From the NCBI RefSeq assembly GCF_019703515.2, contig NC_059349.1, positions 20,308,744 to 20,372,743 of the forward strand: 64,000 nt of DNA, written 5' to 3'. Shown in pieces: positions 44,270 through 55,309 of this stretch; within the stretch, counting starts at the first letter, position 1; each line of letters opens with the position of its first letter. A model generated the notes under the pieces. That model was not told where the DNA came from. It ran no database searches and worked only from the letters and a program-made list of their open reading frames with translations. The DNA comes from Myxocyprinus asiaticus. Its lineage: Eukaryota > Chordata > Actinopteri > Cypriniformes > Catostomidae. The position numbers were made by a program, and so were the translations under genes.

Positions 44270-45480
44270 GGAAGGATGCGATAGAGCCTGTCCCTCCGGC
44301 TGAGATGAAGAAGGGGTTTTACAGCCCCTACTTCATTGTACCATTGTGGGTTGTGGGCAATCTTGGACCTTCGAGTACTGAATCGGGCTTTACACAGACT
44401 CCCATTCAAGATGCTGATGCAAAAACACATACTGGCGAGCGTCCGGCATCAAGATTGGTTCACAGCGGTAGACCTGAAGGATGCGTACTTCCACGTCTCG
44501 ATTCTACCTCGACACAGACACTTCCTGCGGTTTGCATTCAAGGGTCGGGTGTATCAGTACAAGGTCCTCCCTTTCGGCCTGTCCTTGTCCCCTCATGTAT
44601 TCACGAAGGTCGCAGAGGCAGCCCTTGCCCCGCTAAGGGAAGTGGGCATTCGCACCCTCAACTATCTCGACGATTGGCTAATCCTAGCTCACTCTTGGGA
44701 TGTGTTGTGTGCACACAGGGACCTGGTGCTCTCACACCTCAGCCGACTAGGGCTTCGGGTCAACTGGGAAAAGAGCAAGCTCCTCCCAGTTCAGAGCATC
44801 TCTTTTCTCGGCTTGGAGTTGGACTCAGTCTCGTTGACGGTGTGCCTCACGAGCAAGCACGCACAGTCGGTGCTGACCTGTTTGAAGGCATTCTGACAGA
44901 AGACAGCGGTTCCACTGAAACTGTTTCAGAGGTTCCTGGGGCATATGGCATACTCAGCGGTGGCCACTCCGCTCGGGTTGATGCATATGAGACTGCTTCA
45001 GCACTGGCTTCAGACTCGAGGGCATGGCACCGCGGGACACATTGCGTGGCCATCACGCCGATCTGTCACCGCCTCTTCAGCCCTTGGACCGACCTCATGT
45101 TTCTACGGGCAGGCATTCCCCTAGAGCAGGTCTCCAGGTGCGTCGTGTTACAATAGACGCCTCCAAAACGGGCTGGGGCACCGTATGCAACGGGCACGCA
45201 GCCGCGGGCTAATGGCCGGGCCCACGGCTGCGTTGGCACATCAACTGCCTGGAGTTACTGGCAATTCTGCTCACCCTGCGGAGGTTTTGGCCGTTGATCC
45301 AGGGCAAGCATGTGTTAGTTCGGATAGACAACACGGCAACGGTAGCATATGTCAACCGACAAGGCGGTCTCCACTCCCGTTGTATGTCACTTGCTCCTCT
45401 GGAGTCAGCAGCACTTCAAGTCACTGCGAGCCACTCACATCCCGGGCGACCTCAACACTGCAGCGGATGCGCTGTCACGG
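44270..45480 (+). pseudogene. DIRS C reverse transcriptase and RNase H
   Basis: RT starts near 44270 (AEMKKGFYSPYFIVP). After a small deletion at 44341 it continues in the 44336 frame for 186 codons: ILDLRVLNRALHRLPFKMLM, WFTAVDLKDAYFHVSILP, VLPFGLSLSPHVFTKVAEAA and intact NYLDDWLILAHS, to a stop at 44896. RNase H follows with a TAG near 45154 and HVLVRIDNTATVAYVNRQGG at about 45306. RT core motifs are the most intact of the four DIRS copies. Confidence 0.85.
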
Positions 45481-45485
45481 CAGGT

Positions 45486-45790
45486 TACCCTCAGGTGGTC
45501 CAGCTGATTTGCAGTCGATTCGGGCAGGCACAGGTAGACCTGTTCGCCTCCCAAGAATCCTCCCACTGCCCGCTCTGGTACGCTCTGACCGAGGCACCTC
45601 TCGGTATAGATGCACTGGCACACAGCTGGCCCCCTGGACTTCTCAAATATGTGATTCCCCCAGTGAGCCTACTTGCACAGACCCTGTGCAAGGTCAGAGA
45701 GGACGAGGAGCAGGTCATCCTGGTAGCACCCTACTGGCCCACCCAGACGTGGTTCTCAGACCTCACGCTCCTTGTGACAGGTCCTGAGGA
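45486..45790 (+). pseudogene. DIRS C methyltransferase-like region
   Basis: QAQVDLFASQESSHCPLWYA, PLGIDALAHSWPPGLLKYV, IPPVSLLAQTLCKVREDEEQ and VILVAPYWPTQTWFSDL lie in one open frame (part of 45294-46286). The D-x-F-A, acidic-Trp and I-P-P-V order resembles phage-type N6-adenine methyltransferases, as described for the DIRS1 group. The catalytic NPPY-type motif reads IPPV. Confidence 0.5.
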
Positions 45791-46762
45791 AGGACCTTCT
45801 TTCTCAGGGACGGGGCACCATCTGGCACCCGTGACCAGAACTCTGGAATCTCCATGTCTGGCCCCTGGACGGGACATGGAAGACTTAAGCGGCCTACCAC
45901 CCTTGGTGGTAGACATGATCACTCAGGCTAGGGCCCCCTCTATGAGGCACCTGTATGCCTTTAAGTGGTGTCTGTTCACTAAGTGGTGTTCTTCCCGACG
46001 CGAAGACACCCAGAGATGCGCAGTCAGATTGGTGCTTTCCTTCCTGCAGGAGAGGTTGAAAGGGCGGCTGTCCCCCTCCACCTTGAAGGTGTATGTAGCC
46101 GCTATAGCAGCACACCATGATACAGTGGACGGTAAGTCCTTAGGGAAGCACGACCTGATCATCAGGTTCCTGAGAGGCACCAGGAGGTTTAATCCCTTCA
46201 GACCACACCTCGTTCCCTCATGGGACCTCTCTGTAGTTCTTCGGCATCTACGTGCCTGGAGTTCGGTCCGGGCTACTCTCACGTGATCCTGAGACCCCGA
46301 CCAGGCTATGTACCCAAGGTTCCCACAACCCCTTTTAGGGACCAGGTGGTGAACCTGCAAGCGCTGCCCCAGGAGGAGGCAGACCCAGCCCTGACGTTGC
46401 TGTGTCCGGTGCGTGCTTTACGCATTTATTTGGATCGCATGCAGAGCTTTAGAATCTCTGAGCAGCTCTTTGTCTGCTTTGGTGGACAGCGGAAAGGAAG
46501 TGCTGTCTCCAATCAGAGGATCGTCCACTGGCTCATTGACGCCATAACAATGGCATATCATGCTCAGGACGTGCCGCCCCCGGCAGGGCTACGAGCCCAT
46601 TCTACCAGGGGTGTAGAGGCCTCCTGGGCCTTGACCAGTGACGCCTCTCTAACAGACATTTGCAGAGCAGCGGGCTGGGAAACACCCAACACCTTTGCAA
46701 GGTTCTACAATCTCCGGGTGGAACTGGTTTCGTCCCGTGTAGTGGCACACACAAGCAGGTAA
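45790..46762 (+). pseudogene. DIRS C tyrosine recombinase, first catalytic Arg deleted
   Basis: Core-binding domain (ARAPSMRHLYAFKWCLFTKW, LSPSTLKVYVAAIAAHHDTV, DLIIRFLRGTRRFNPFRPHL) is open until 46286. About 126 bp present in DIRS A (12120-12245) are missing near 46250, taking LTSIKRVGDLQAF with the expected first Arg. The second half (46220-46762) keeps AHSTRGVEASWAL with the His-x-x-Arg box and NTFARFYNL with the Tyr nucleophile. It ends VVAHTSR. Confidence 0.83.
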
Positions 46763-47187
46763 GTCCGGGACAGCTGGGCGGTTGTATCGCTTGTGCATAG
46801 TGCCTTTCACCTCCCCTGAGCTGAAGACATGTGCTGTTCACTCCCAGTAGTGTTCACAAACTGTGTTCCCTGGATGATTTCCTCCGAGCCCTGTGGCAGA
46901 CGAGTTTGTGGAGAAAATCGCTGCCGGCTCAGTACACGTGCTAACTAAGCCCTGTACTGGGGTAGGTGCTCCGCATGTGGTGGTTCCCCATAGGTAACCC
47001 CATGTGACGTATATCTTCCGCTAATTCGTTTCCCTGTTGATAAACTGCATCTTCCTTGGGCAGAGGCCCCTCTGCCCCAGTCACCATTTTTGTAGAAACT
47101 CCTCCCTCGTAGGGTAGGACCTACCATGGGACTTCTCCACATGACATACTTCCGACAAAGCTCGGAAAGACCATGTGACATATTTCC

Positions 47188-50104
47188 AATCAAAATTTTT
47201 GAGAGCCCTCCAAAATCAGGCTCTGGTAAAACATCTACACTAATATAATGAAATATTTTTAATATTACCTGGCAACAATTTTATTTCCTAATTTAGAATG
47301 GCTGTTAAATAAGAAACAGTCTTTTTGCCCTCAGAAAAGGTTTTGGTGTAGTTACGTCATCAGTAGAGGCTAACTGTCAGTGTTGACCAGCCAAACCTTA
47401 AACTCCTGGCCTACAAAAATATTAGAAATCTGCTTCAGAAATGGTTCCATTGGTACTAGTAACAGCCTTGAAACAGAAAGTACAAGTGAACGCTGTACAC
47501 ATTTATGTCAGTTAGTGATTGTTTGTTTATATGAGGGTTAACATTATAAAGATTAACTGTTAAAACAAGGCAACAGATATACAGTAACTGGAAGTGAGCA
47601 GAGAAGGTGATTAAAAAAAAAAATAGCACAGCTGAACCAAATGTAGCACAGAAAAGGGTAGAGTCCAAAAAAGCAGAAGCTATTCTATGTGTTCAATCTA
47701 ATAAATCATAAAATATTACAGTAGATTCTAGTGCAGGCCAACATGTGGACAGCACAGGGCAGTATCATACTAGATCTTCGATAACAATCAAGATATCACA
47801 CCACACTGATGTGTGTAAGCTTAAAGATTGATTTTATAGAACTTCACTGCAGAGAGGTCATATAGTATTAGTCACTGGTGCTCTTTGGTATTTGATTTTG
47901 ACCTTTGCTGTGTTCACTTAACAGTGCTCACATCCTTATTATGCTGCAATTAAAGCCAGATCAGTCATTTCCACCTCTCCACATGGTTGTTGGGAGCGTC
48001 AAACTCAAGTGGCAATATAATTTGTTGGGAATTTTAACCAGGAGGGCTTGCAACAGCTTATCACAAAGGGCCCTCGCTGGAGGATTATCACATATTCCAG
48101 TTTTTAGGAAGGTTTTTTTCCCTGGTTTTTACTCTGCTAAAGCACAAGAAAGACATGTCCCATGTTGCAAAAAAGTAATGCAAAGAGAGCTAAAAAGGAC
48201 ATTTATTGACAAAATATTATATGAGTTATATATTGATATATTATATGAGTTTTTAATGAGCTAGCTACTGTAATCTACCTCCCTGATGAAAAGGCATGTA
48301 GAGGAATAATGTACTATACTAGATAAACCCTCATCATAAAAATCAAGAATATAAACCAAACATACACTATTTTAATAAAAAATAAAATAAAATAAAAAAT
48401 AAAAAAATTTACCTCACCATAGCGAACTTTGCCAGCTATCTAGAAATATATGAGTTACCTTGGCATTGGAAAATTGAAAATCCTGATTCGTCACGTACTA
48501 AAGTCATTCCGCCTGCACGGTTGAGCATGGTTAAGCCTGGTAAACTAACTGTGCTGATAAATCCGTGCTGAGAACGGTTTGTAATCGTCTCGTGCCGAAC
48601 CGTGCTCAACTGGAAATGCTACTGGAACCGTTCCTCACCGTGCTCGGAACTGTTTATATTTTCAATGTTTAAATTATTTAGTGTAAATTTATAACATTAT
48701 GCTTTCTGTTATTTTACCCTGTAATTCATTTACCACAGCTGTGATGGGGTTTCTAATACAGCTGCTGAGGGAGTGACAGTAAATTTGGCATTTTCTATCT
48801 TCTGACTGTTGTAAGCCTTTAATTTTGGGCATGCCACTTAAAAAAGGAAATCTTTAAAAACACCTTCAGAGCTTAAAGAGTTAACAAAATTAAATTAATG
48901 AATCTTAAATATATTTGTGCGTAAATCTTTAAAAACATACTGAATTTGTTTTGGTTTTTTTATGTACATGTGACCACATTAAACTAATGTTGCAGGAAAA
49001 CTTTGATCAAATTTCATTTTATTTTGATGATGCTGGGCTTCTACCTCTGAAATGGCTGAAAAAGCAACAAGAAGACTGCTGCACACTTAATCAGTTTTTT
49101 TTCCATCCATTGATTGGTGAGGGCAAGGATATTCATTCCTTCAGAAGGTAAGCTGTTTAAAATGAATATGTTTTGCTGAATTAAATACAGCATATTAGAA
49201 TGCATATGCAATATCTGACCAGAAGCAATGGTAAGTCCTAGCTCATTCTTTCTGTAGAAATGTGGATGAGCATTGAACTTTACACTAAATTTAACAAACA
49301 AGGGCCTAGGATTTTGAAAAACAAATGTGTCCTTACTCCCTATGTTAGATATTCTGTCATTTGTGGTAAGTAATAAGTGTATCTTTACCTGTTTTATCGT
49401 ATTTTTACCCTATTTTCAATTGATCAGGCCTCCATTATTAGTCATTTAATTAAGGCTTTGAGACTGTCTTGTAAAGCATATTTTTATTCAGACATTTGTC
49501 ACTATGGCAGCATTAAATGTAAACATGTAAAGCATTTTTTTTAATGAACTAATACTACAATAAATGATTAAAGGTTTCAGTCTGTTAACATAATTTGTTT
49601 AAAAATCAGCTCATAAATTGAATTTTCATAAAGCCATCAGAAATGTGCCCCTTTAGTCATCAAACCAAAAATTAGCACATCATCTATAAAAAAAAAAGGT
49701 AATTGCTGTTCAAAGCTGAGTACAGAATAACAAAGCATGACCTAACAAGGCAATTCTAAATTTGTAATTAGGCTTACTCCCAATTACCCTGTCTACTTTG
49801 TCAAGTTCAATTTACAATTAGTAAACAGTTAGAACATTATTTAATATTTCTTTCTTTCTCTCCTTGACTGATCATGATTACAATTTGTACTGGTAAATGG
49901 TAAAAATAAAAATACTCTTATTGTTGCTGTGTGACAACATTAAATTGGTCAGATTTTGTTTGTACCATTTTTTTTTTTTTTATCTCTAAAAGCATCTGTG
50001 AAAAGAAAGAGGAAAGCAGAAATACAGTATATGATCTAAAAGAAATGTGTTATGTCACTGTAAGACTTTTTTTTTAAATCCACGCTGAATTTTCAATTAT
50101 TAGG
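47188..50104. other. Non-coding; one hairpin repeat and one possible exon
   Basis: AT-rich. A small hairpin-forming repeat lies at about 48510-48615, with GTTGAGCATGGTT near 48520 pairing with AACCGTGCTCAAC at 48598-48610. A possible spliced exon (48996-49147) is discussed in the findings. Nothing else supported. Confidence 0.45.
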
Positions 50105-50704
50105 GACAATGCAGCTCAAATCACTTTTATTGTCACACAACCATATACACAAGTGCAATAGTGTGTGAGATTCTTGGGTGCAGTTCCGAGCAACATAGTA
50201 GCCGTGACAGTGATGAGACATATACCAATTTACAATAAACATCAGATTTACACAACACTATTTAAAATCTAATATACACATAATTACACACAACACAATA
50301 TAAAAATAATAACATACAATGTACAGTATACAATACACACAATATAGAATACACATTATACAATAAAAAAATATATAAAAAAATAGTATATAAAATATAC
50401 AGTAGGTTGTATTGTACTGTATTGACATTCAGGCTGTCGGTTGATAGTAAGTTGCCAGTGTGTTGTTAAGAGAATATAATTTATGACAGTCCGGTGTGAG
50501 ATAATAAGATTAATAAAGTGCAGTGCTGACGTATTTTGATCGTAAGAGATCAAGAGTTCAAAAGTCTGATTGCTTGGGGGAAGAAGCTGTCATGTAGTCG
50601 GCTGGTGCGGGTCCTGATGCTGCGATACCGCCTGCCTGATGGTAGCAGTGAGAGCAGCCCATGGCTCGGGTGGCTGGAGTCTCTGATGATCCTCCGAGCT
50701 TTTT

Positions 50705-51373
50705 TCACACACCGCCTGGTATATAGTGTATGTCCTGGAGGGAGGGAAGCTCACCTCCGATGGTGTGTCTGGCAGCTCGCACAACACTTTGTAGGGCTTT
50801 GTGGTTGTGGGCAGTGCTATTGCCGTACCAGGCGGAGATGAAGCCAGTCAGGATGCTCTCTACAGTGCTGGTGTAGAACCGTGTGAGGATGTGGTGGTTC
50901 ATTCCAAACTTCCTGAGCTGTCTCAGGAAGAAGAGGCACTGATGAGCCTTCTTCACAACGGCCTCAGTGTGGACCGACCATGTGAGTTCCTCAGTGATGT
51001 GGACACCCAGGAACTTGAAGCTGCTGACTCTCTTCACTGGTGCTCCATTGATGGTGATGGGACTGTGTTCTCTTTCTCTTCTCCTGAAGTCCAAAACAAG
51101 CTCCTTTGTCTTACTGACGTTGAGGGAGAGGTTGTGCTCCTGACACCAGTGTGTCAGAGTGTGCACCTCCTCTCTGTAGGCTGTTTCATCATTGTCAGTG
51201 ATCAGACCTACCAGCGTCGTATCATCAGCAAACTTAATGATGGCATTGGAACTGTGTGTTGCCACACAGTCATGTGTGTACAGAGAATACAGGAGTGGGC
51301 TGAGAACACAGCCCTGCGGTGCTCCAGTGTTGAGGGTCAGTGATGAGGAGATGTTGCTGCCCATTCTAACCAC
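50705..51373 (-). pseudogene. LINE RT palm and thumb region
   Basis: 222-codon open frame, the best preserved part of the LINE. TGAPQGCVLSPLLYSLYTHD and the catalytic FADD at about residues 48-51, then LTHWCQEHNLSLNVSKTKEL, FKFLGVHITEELTWSVHTEA and ILTGFISAWYGNSTAHNHKA. The enzyme copies its own RNA at the nicked target. Upstream RT motifs are in other frames (51404-51812). Confidence 0.82.
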
Positions 51374-52045
51374 CTGGCATCTGCTTGACAGGAAGTCCAG
51401 GATCTAGCTGCACAGCGAGCTGTTTAAGCCCAGAGCCCGGAGTTTCACATCAAGCTTGGAGGGCACTATGGTGTTGAATGCTGAGCTGTAGTCTACAAAC
51501 AACATTCTCACATAAGTGTTTTTTTTTTTCCAGGTGGGAGATTGCAGTGTGTATTGTAGATGCAATGGCATCATCAGTGGAGCGGTTGTTGTGGTAAGCA
51601 AACTGCAATGGGTACAGTGATGGAGGCAGCACAGAGCAGATGTAATCTCTGATTAGTCTCTCAAAGCATTTGCTGATGATGGGGGTCAGAGCAACAGGAT
51701 GCCAGACATTTAAGCAAGTGATTTTGGATTGCTTTGGTACAGGCACAATGGTGGACGTTTTAAAGCATGTGGGGACTACAGACAAAGAGAGGGAAAGGTT
51801 GAAATTGTCCATAAAAACACCAGCAAGTTGGTTCGCCTACGGTCTGATGACGCAGCCCAGAATGCCATCTGGACCTGCGGCTTTACGAATATTCACCAGT
51901 CGGAAGGATCAGGTTACATCCGCTACAGAGAGTGAACTAACCTCTGTAGCTTCGGCTACGAGAGCTCTCTCCGTGAGGGCAGTGTTATTTCCCTCGAAAC
52001 GAGCATAAAAAGTATTTATTTCATCCGGGAGAGAGGCAGCGGTGT

Positions 52046-52687
52046 TCACGGCGTAGTTTTTATTCCCTTTAAAGTCTGTGATGGTGTTAATTCCCTGCCA
52101 CATGCTTTATAGTTGGTGGTGTTGAACTGTCCTTCAGTCTTACTCCTGTATGTTTTGCTGTTCTGTTCTATTTCTGAGGGCATAACTGGCTTGTTTATGC
52201 TCCTCCGCATTCCCAGAATTAAAAGTCTGCGCATCAAGTGCCATGGAACATCACTATTAATCCAAGGTTTCTGCTTCGGGTAGATCCGTATTGTTTTGGT
52301 CGGAAAAACATCCTCTATGCACTTTCTGATGAAACACGTTACACTATCAGCGTAAAGCTCAATATCGTCATCAGAGGCAGACCAGAACATCTCCCAGTCC
52401 GCGTGATCAAGACAGTCTTGTAGCATAGAGTCTGACTGGTCCGACCAGCACTGGATCGTTCTGAGGGTGGGTGCTTCCTGTTTCAGTTTCTGCCTGTAAG
52501 CGGGCAGAAGCAGAACAGAAGAGTGGTCCGATTTGCCAAATGGTGGGCGGGGGAGGGATTTGTAGCCATCCCGGAAGGGAGAGTAGCAATGGTCCAAAAC
52601 CCGATCCCCTCGTGTGTTAAAACTGATATGTTGGTGGTATTTTGGTGCGACTGATTTGAGATTGGCTTTGTTAAAGTCCCCGGTCAC
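52046..52687 (-). pseudogene. LINE endonuclease C-terminal part and linker
   Basis: 213-codon frame opening with MTGDFNKANL (catalytic Asn motif of exonuclease III-type endonucleases), then HISFNTRGDRVLDHCYSPFR and KSDHSSVLLLPAYRQK (Asp-His pair), followed by the linker before RT. The N-terminal half upstream (52690-53085) is readable only with frame changes. Confidence 0.78.
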
Positions 52688-53088
52688 AATGAATGCGGCC
52701 TCAGGGTGCGCGGTTTCCTGCTTGCTTATAATCCCATACAGTTCCTTGAGTGCCCGGTCTGTGTCAGCTTATGGCGGGATGTACACAGCAGTGATAATGA
52801 CCGCTGTGAATTCCCTCAGTAGCCAGAATGGTCGATACAGAAGCATGAGAAATTCCAGATCAGGAGAGCAGAAAGACTTGACAGAATGTGCGTTCCTCTG
52901 ATCACACTAGGATTTGTTGATCATAAAACATACACCACCACCTCTGCTTTTACCTGAGAGGTCTTTCACTCTGTCCACTCGGTGCATGGAGAACCCCGTG
53001 GGTTCAATGGCTGAGTCTGGAAACTCTGCAGACATCCAAGTTTCTGTAAGGCAGATAATGCAGCAGTCCCTCGTCTCTCGTTGGAAAG

Positions 53089-53560
53089 GTGTTGAGATCG
53101 CCCGGAATGTGAGTGGCTCGTAGCGACTTAAGGCGCTGCTGACTCCAGAGGAGGAGACAGCGGGCGAGTTGTGACATGCAATGGGAGCGTAGACCGCCTT
53201 GATGGTTGATGTACGCTACCGTCGCCGTGTTGTCTGTCCGGACCAACACGTGCTTGCCCTGGATCAATGTCCGGAACCTCCGCAGGACGAGCAGTACTGC
53301 AACTACTCGAGGCAGTTGATGTGCCAACGCAGCCGCGGGCCAGTCCAGGAGCCGGTGGCTGTGTGCCCATTGTATACGGTGCCCCAGCCCATCTTGGAGA
53401 TGTCCATCGTAACCACGACACGCCTGGAGACCTGCTCTAGGGGTCCCCTGCCCATAGAAATGCAAGGTCGGTCCAAGGGCTGAAGAGGTGGCGACAGATC
53501 GGCGTGATGACCACGTGATGTGTCCCGTGGTGCCATGCCCATCTTGGGACTCAAGTCTGA
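53089..53560 (-). pseudogene. DIRS D RNase H, cut by LINE junction
   Basis: LRRFRTLIQGKHVLVRTDNT, ATVAYINHQGGLRSHCMSQL and ARCLLLWSQQRLKSLRATHI-PGDLNT are open to the junction. There the frame passes into LINE-derived residues (FPTRDEGLLHYLPYRNLDVC). No methyltransferase-like or recombinase sequence follows. Confidence 0.8.
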
Positions 53561-53689
53561 AGCCAGTGCTTAAGTGGTCTCATATGCACCAACCCGAGCA
53601 GTGTGGCAACCGCTGAGGATGCCATATGTCCCAGGAGCCTCTGAAAAAGGAGCCGGTGCTGTTGCTGCAGGGGGACACCCTTGGCGAAG

Positions 53690-54680
53690 AGCAGACGGGG
53701 TGCGGGGTCTTGAGCCGGAGCAGGATGTGCTGAATGGCCTCCGTCTGCTGCTTCACTGCCGAGAACTGCTGGGCAAAGTCCTTGACGGTGTCACCGAACA
53801 GGTCAACCTGGGAGACCTCTCTCATGTAGACCAGGTTGAGCCAAAGGTGGCATTCCTGGACCACCAGGGTGGACATCGCCTGCCCGAGAGACCACTCAAT
53901 GACCTTCGTTGCCCGTAGAGCGAGGTCGGTCACCGAGCGCAGTTCCTGCATCAATCCCGGGTCAGAACTACCCTCGTGCAGCTCTTTTAGTGCCTTGGCT
54001 TGGTGTACCTGCAGGAGAGCCTTGGACGGGAGCTTCGGGTGCCCACGCCAGGTGGTGGCGCTCTGCGGGCACAAGTGCACCGTGAGGGGATCACCGAATA
54101 CCCCTTGGCCGCCCCACCATCGAGGGTAATGAGAGCGGGGGAGCTGAAAGATCAGGACCGGGTAGTAAAAGGTGCCCCCCCACGATCTTGTCAGCTCCTC
54201 ATGCATTTCCTTGAAAAAAGGAAATGGGGCGGGGTGCGGCCGTGAGCGGCGCTCTGGGCCCAGGAACCAGTCATTGAGCTGCGAGGGTTCAGGGGAGAGT
54301 GGATGGTTCCACTCTAGCCCGACGCTCGTGGCTGCCCGGGAAAGCATGTCCGTCATCGGCCTGAGACTGGATGACCACACCTGAAGGGGGAAGCCCAGCC
54401 GAAGCCTCCACGTCAGAGCGGATGAGCCCGCTCTCCGATGCTGCGCTCGATAGCTCATCATCTTCCCGGGCCCCGAATAAGAGATCGAACTCACCCTGAG
54501 ATGAGCCGGCGGTCTCATCCGAGAGCCCGACCGGGGCAAGTGAGCGTGCTGAGGAATGGGAGGTCCGTAGGGGGTTACCCGGCAGAGGTGGTCCCATTGG
54601 AGTCCCCAAATAGCCCCCAGTGCTAACCGACGTGGCCTCATACCCGTAGGTAGAAGGACCGAGGCGGGGAGCTGCTGGGG
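53690..54680 (-). pseudogene. DIRS D ORF1 (gag-like), most complete copy of the middle part
   Basis: Frame 54641-53580 (353 codons). Motifs in order: MGPPLPGNPLRTSHSSARS-type region (in an overlapping frame), MTDMLSRAATSVGLEWNHPL, SPEPSQLNDWFLGPERRSRP, KEMHEELTRSWGGTFYYPVL, YPRWWGGQGVFGDPLTVHLC, LMQELRSVTDLALRATKVIE, VDLFGDTVKDFAQQFSAVKQ. The aromatic 'SRSW' stretch and the 'DLALRATK' helix are shared by fish DIRS ORF1 proteins. The end is fused to post-RT sequence. Confidence 0.8.
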
Positions 54681-55309
54681 TGAATTTTTATTCTGTAAAC
54701 TGTTGGCTGTACTTGGTGTTTAATAGCCATTCTCTGAAAGGAAACAGTTCCTTTTTCTGTATTTACTGTCTAGGATCCTTACAAGAAGACCTATGAATAA
54801 AGATGAAATTGAGTTTGAAGTTAGGCTGGCAGGTGTATTCAATGTAGGATTCCAGCTGTCCTTCTTTTCTGCTCATGCTTTTGATGTCCTAGATAGCAAC
54901 CACATCATAAACCTGTGACAATGTTCTCCCCCTCGCGGTATTTATTTTTTTATTTTTTTATCCTGTTATCATCCTGATAAGGATGCAGCTACCTGGATCC
55001 AATTCTTGCATGTTATATAAGTCATAGTCATATTTTATAGTCTTTTTTTTAAAGTCAGCATTTAAAGTTAAAGGAATATTCCAGGTTCAATACAAGTTAA
55101 GCTCAATCAACAGAATTTGTGGCATAATGTTGATTACCACAAAAATTTAGAAAGATCCATCCTTATCTTTAAAAAAAACAGAAATCGAGTTTACAGTGAG
55201 GCACTTAAAATGGAAGTGAATGGAGGCCAATTTTTGGAGGGTTTCAAGGCAGAAATGTGCAGCTTATAATTTTATAAAAGCACTTACATTAATTATTCTG
55301 TTAAAAATC
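54681..55309 (+). repeat. Inverted duplication, left arm (inserted in DIRS D)
   Basis: Reverse complement of 57191-57858, nearly identical by eye over about 630 bp, with one ~37-bp gap near 55015. It contains half of the foldback element (from about 55075) plus about 390 bp of adjoining sequence. DIRS ORF1 sequence continues on both sides, with roughly 70 bp of DIRS missing. 55310-55327 is short filler of unclear origin. Confidence 0.92.

Larger units (their letters stand above)
41928..47187 (+). mobile_element. DIRS C: 3'-truncated DIRS element with captured flank DNA
   Basis: Starts GTTCCCTATCTGTCACTCAC like DIRS A. Left inverted repeat, ORF1, RT, RNase H, methyltransferase-like and recombinase regions are present. 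It ends near 47187 at a position equal to about 13165 in DIRS A, so the internal complementary region and right repeat are missing. A 58-bp segment copied from 41165-41222 lies in ORF1, and about 126 bp of the recombinase are deleted. Confidence 0.88.
50105..53088 (-). mobile_element. CR1-like non-LTR retrotransposon (endonuclease and RT), broken
   Basis: Minus strand, from 53088 down: apurinic endonuclease domain in shifting frames (HRVDRVKDLSGKSRGGGVCF, then MTGDFNKANLKSVAP and PPFGKSDHSSVLLLPAYRQK), linker with WINSDVPWHLMRRLLILG, RT ([35 protein letters not shown]), GAPQGCVLSPLLYSLYTHDC, active site IKFADDTTLVGL, and KAHQCLFFLRQLRKFGM. A 3' tail ends near 50105 (cactttaattgcacaca-like sequence). 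Jockey-superfamily/CR1-Rex1-L2 type; exact clade not decided. Several stops and frame changes. Confidence 0.82.

Noticed and set aside
50801..51343. 180-codon plus-strand frame opposite the LINE RT
   Set aside because: It is the antisense shadow of the minus-strand RT with FADD, and it has no motif of its own.
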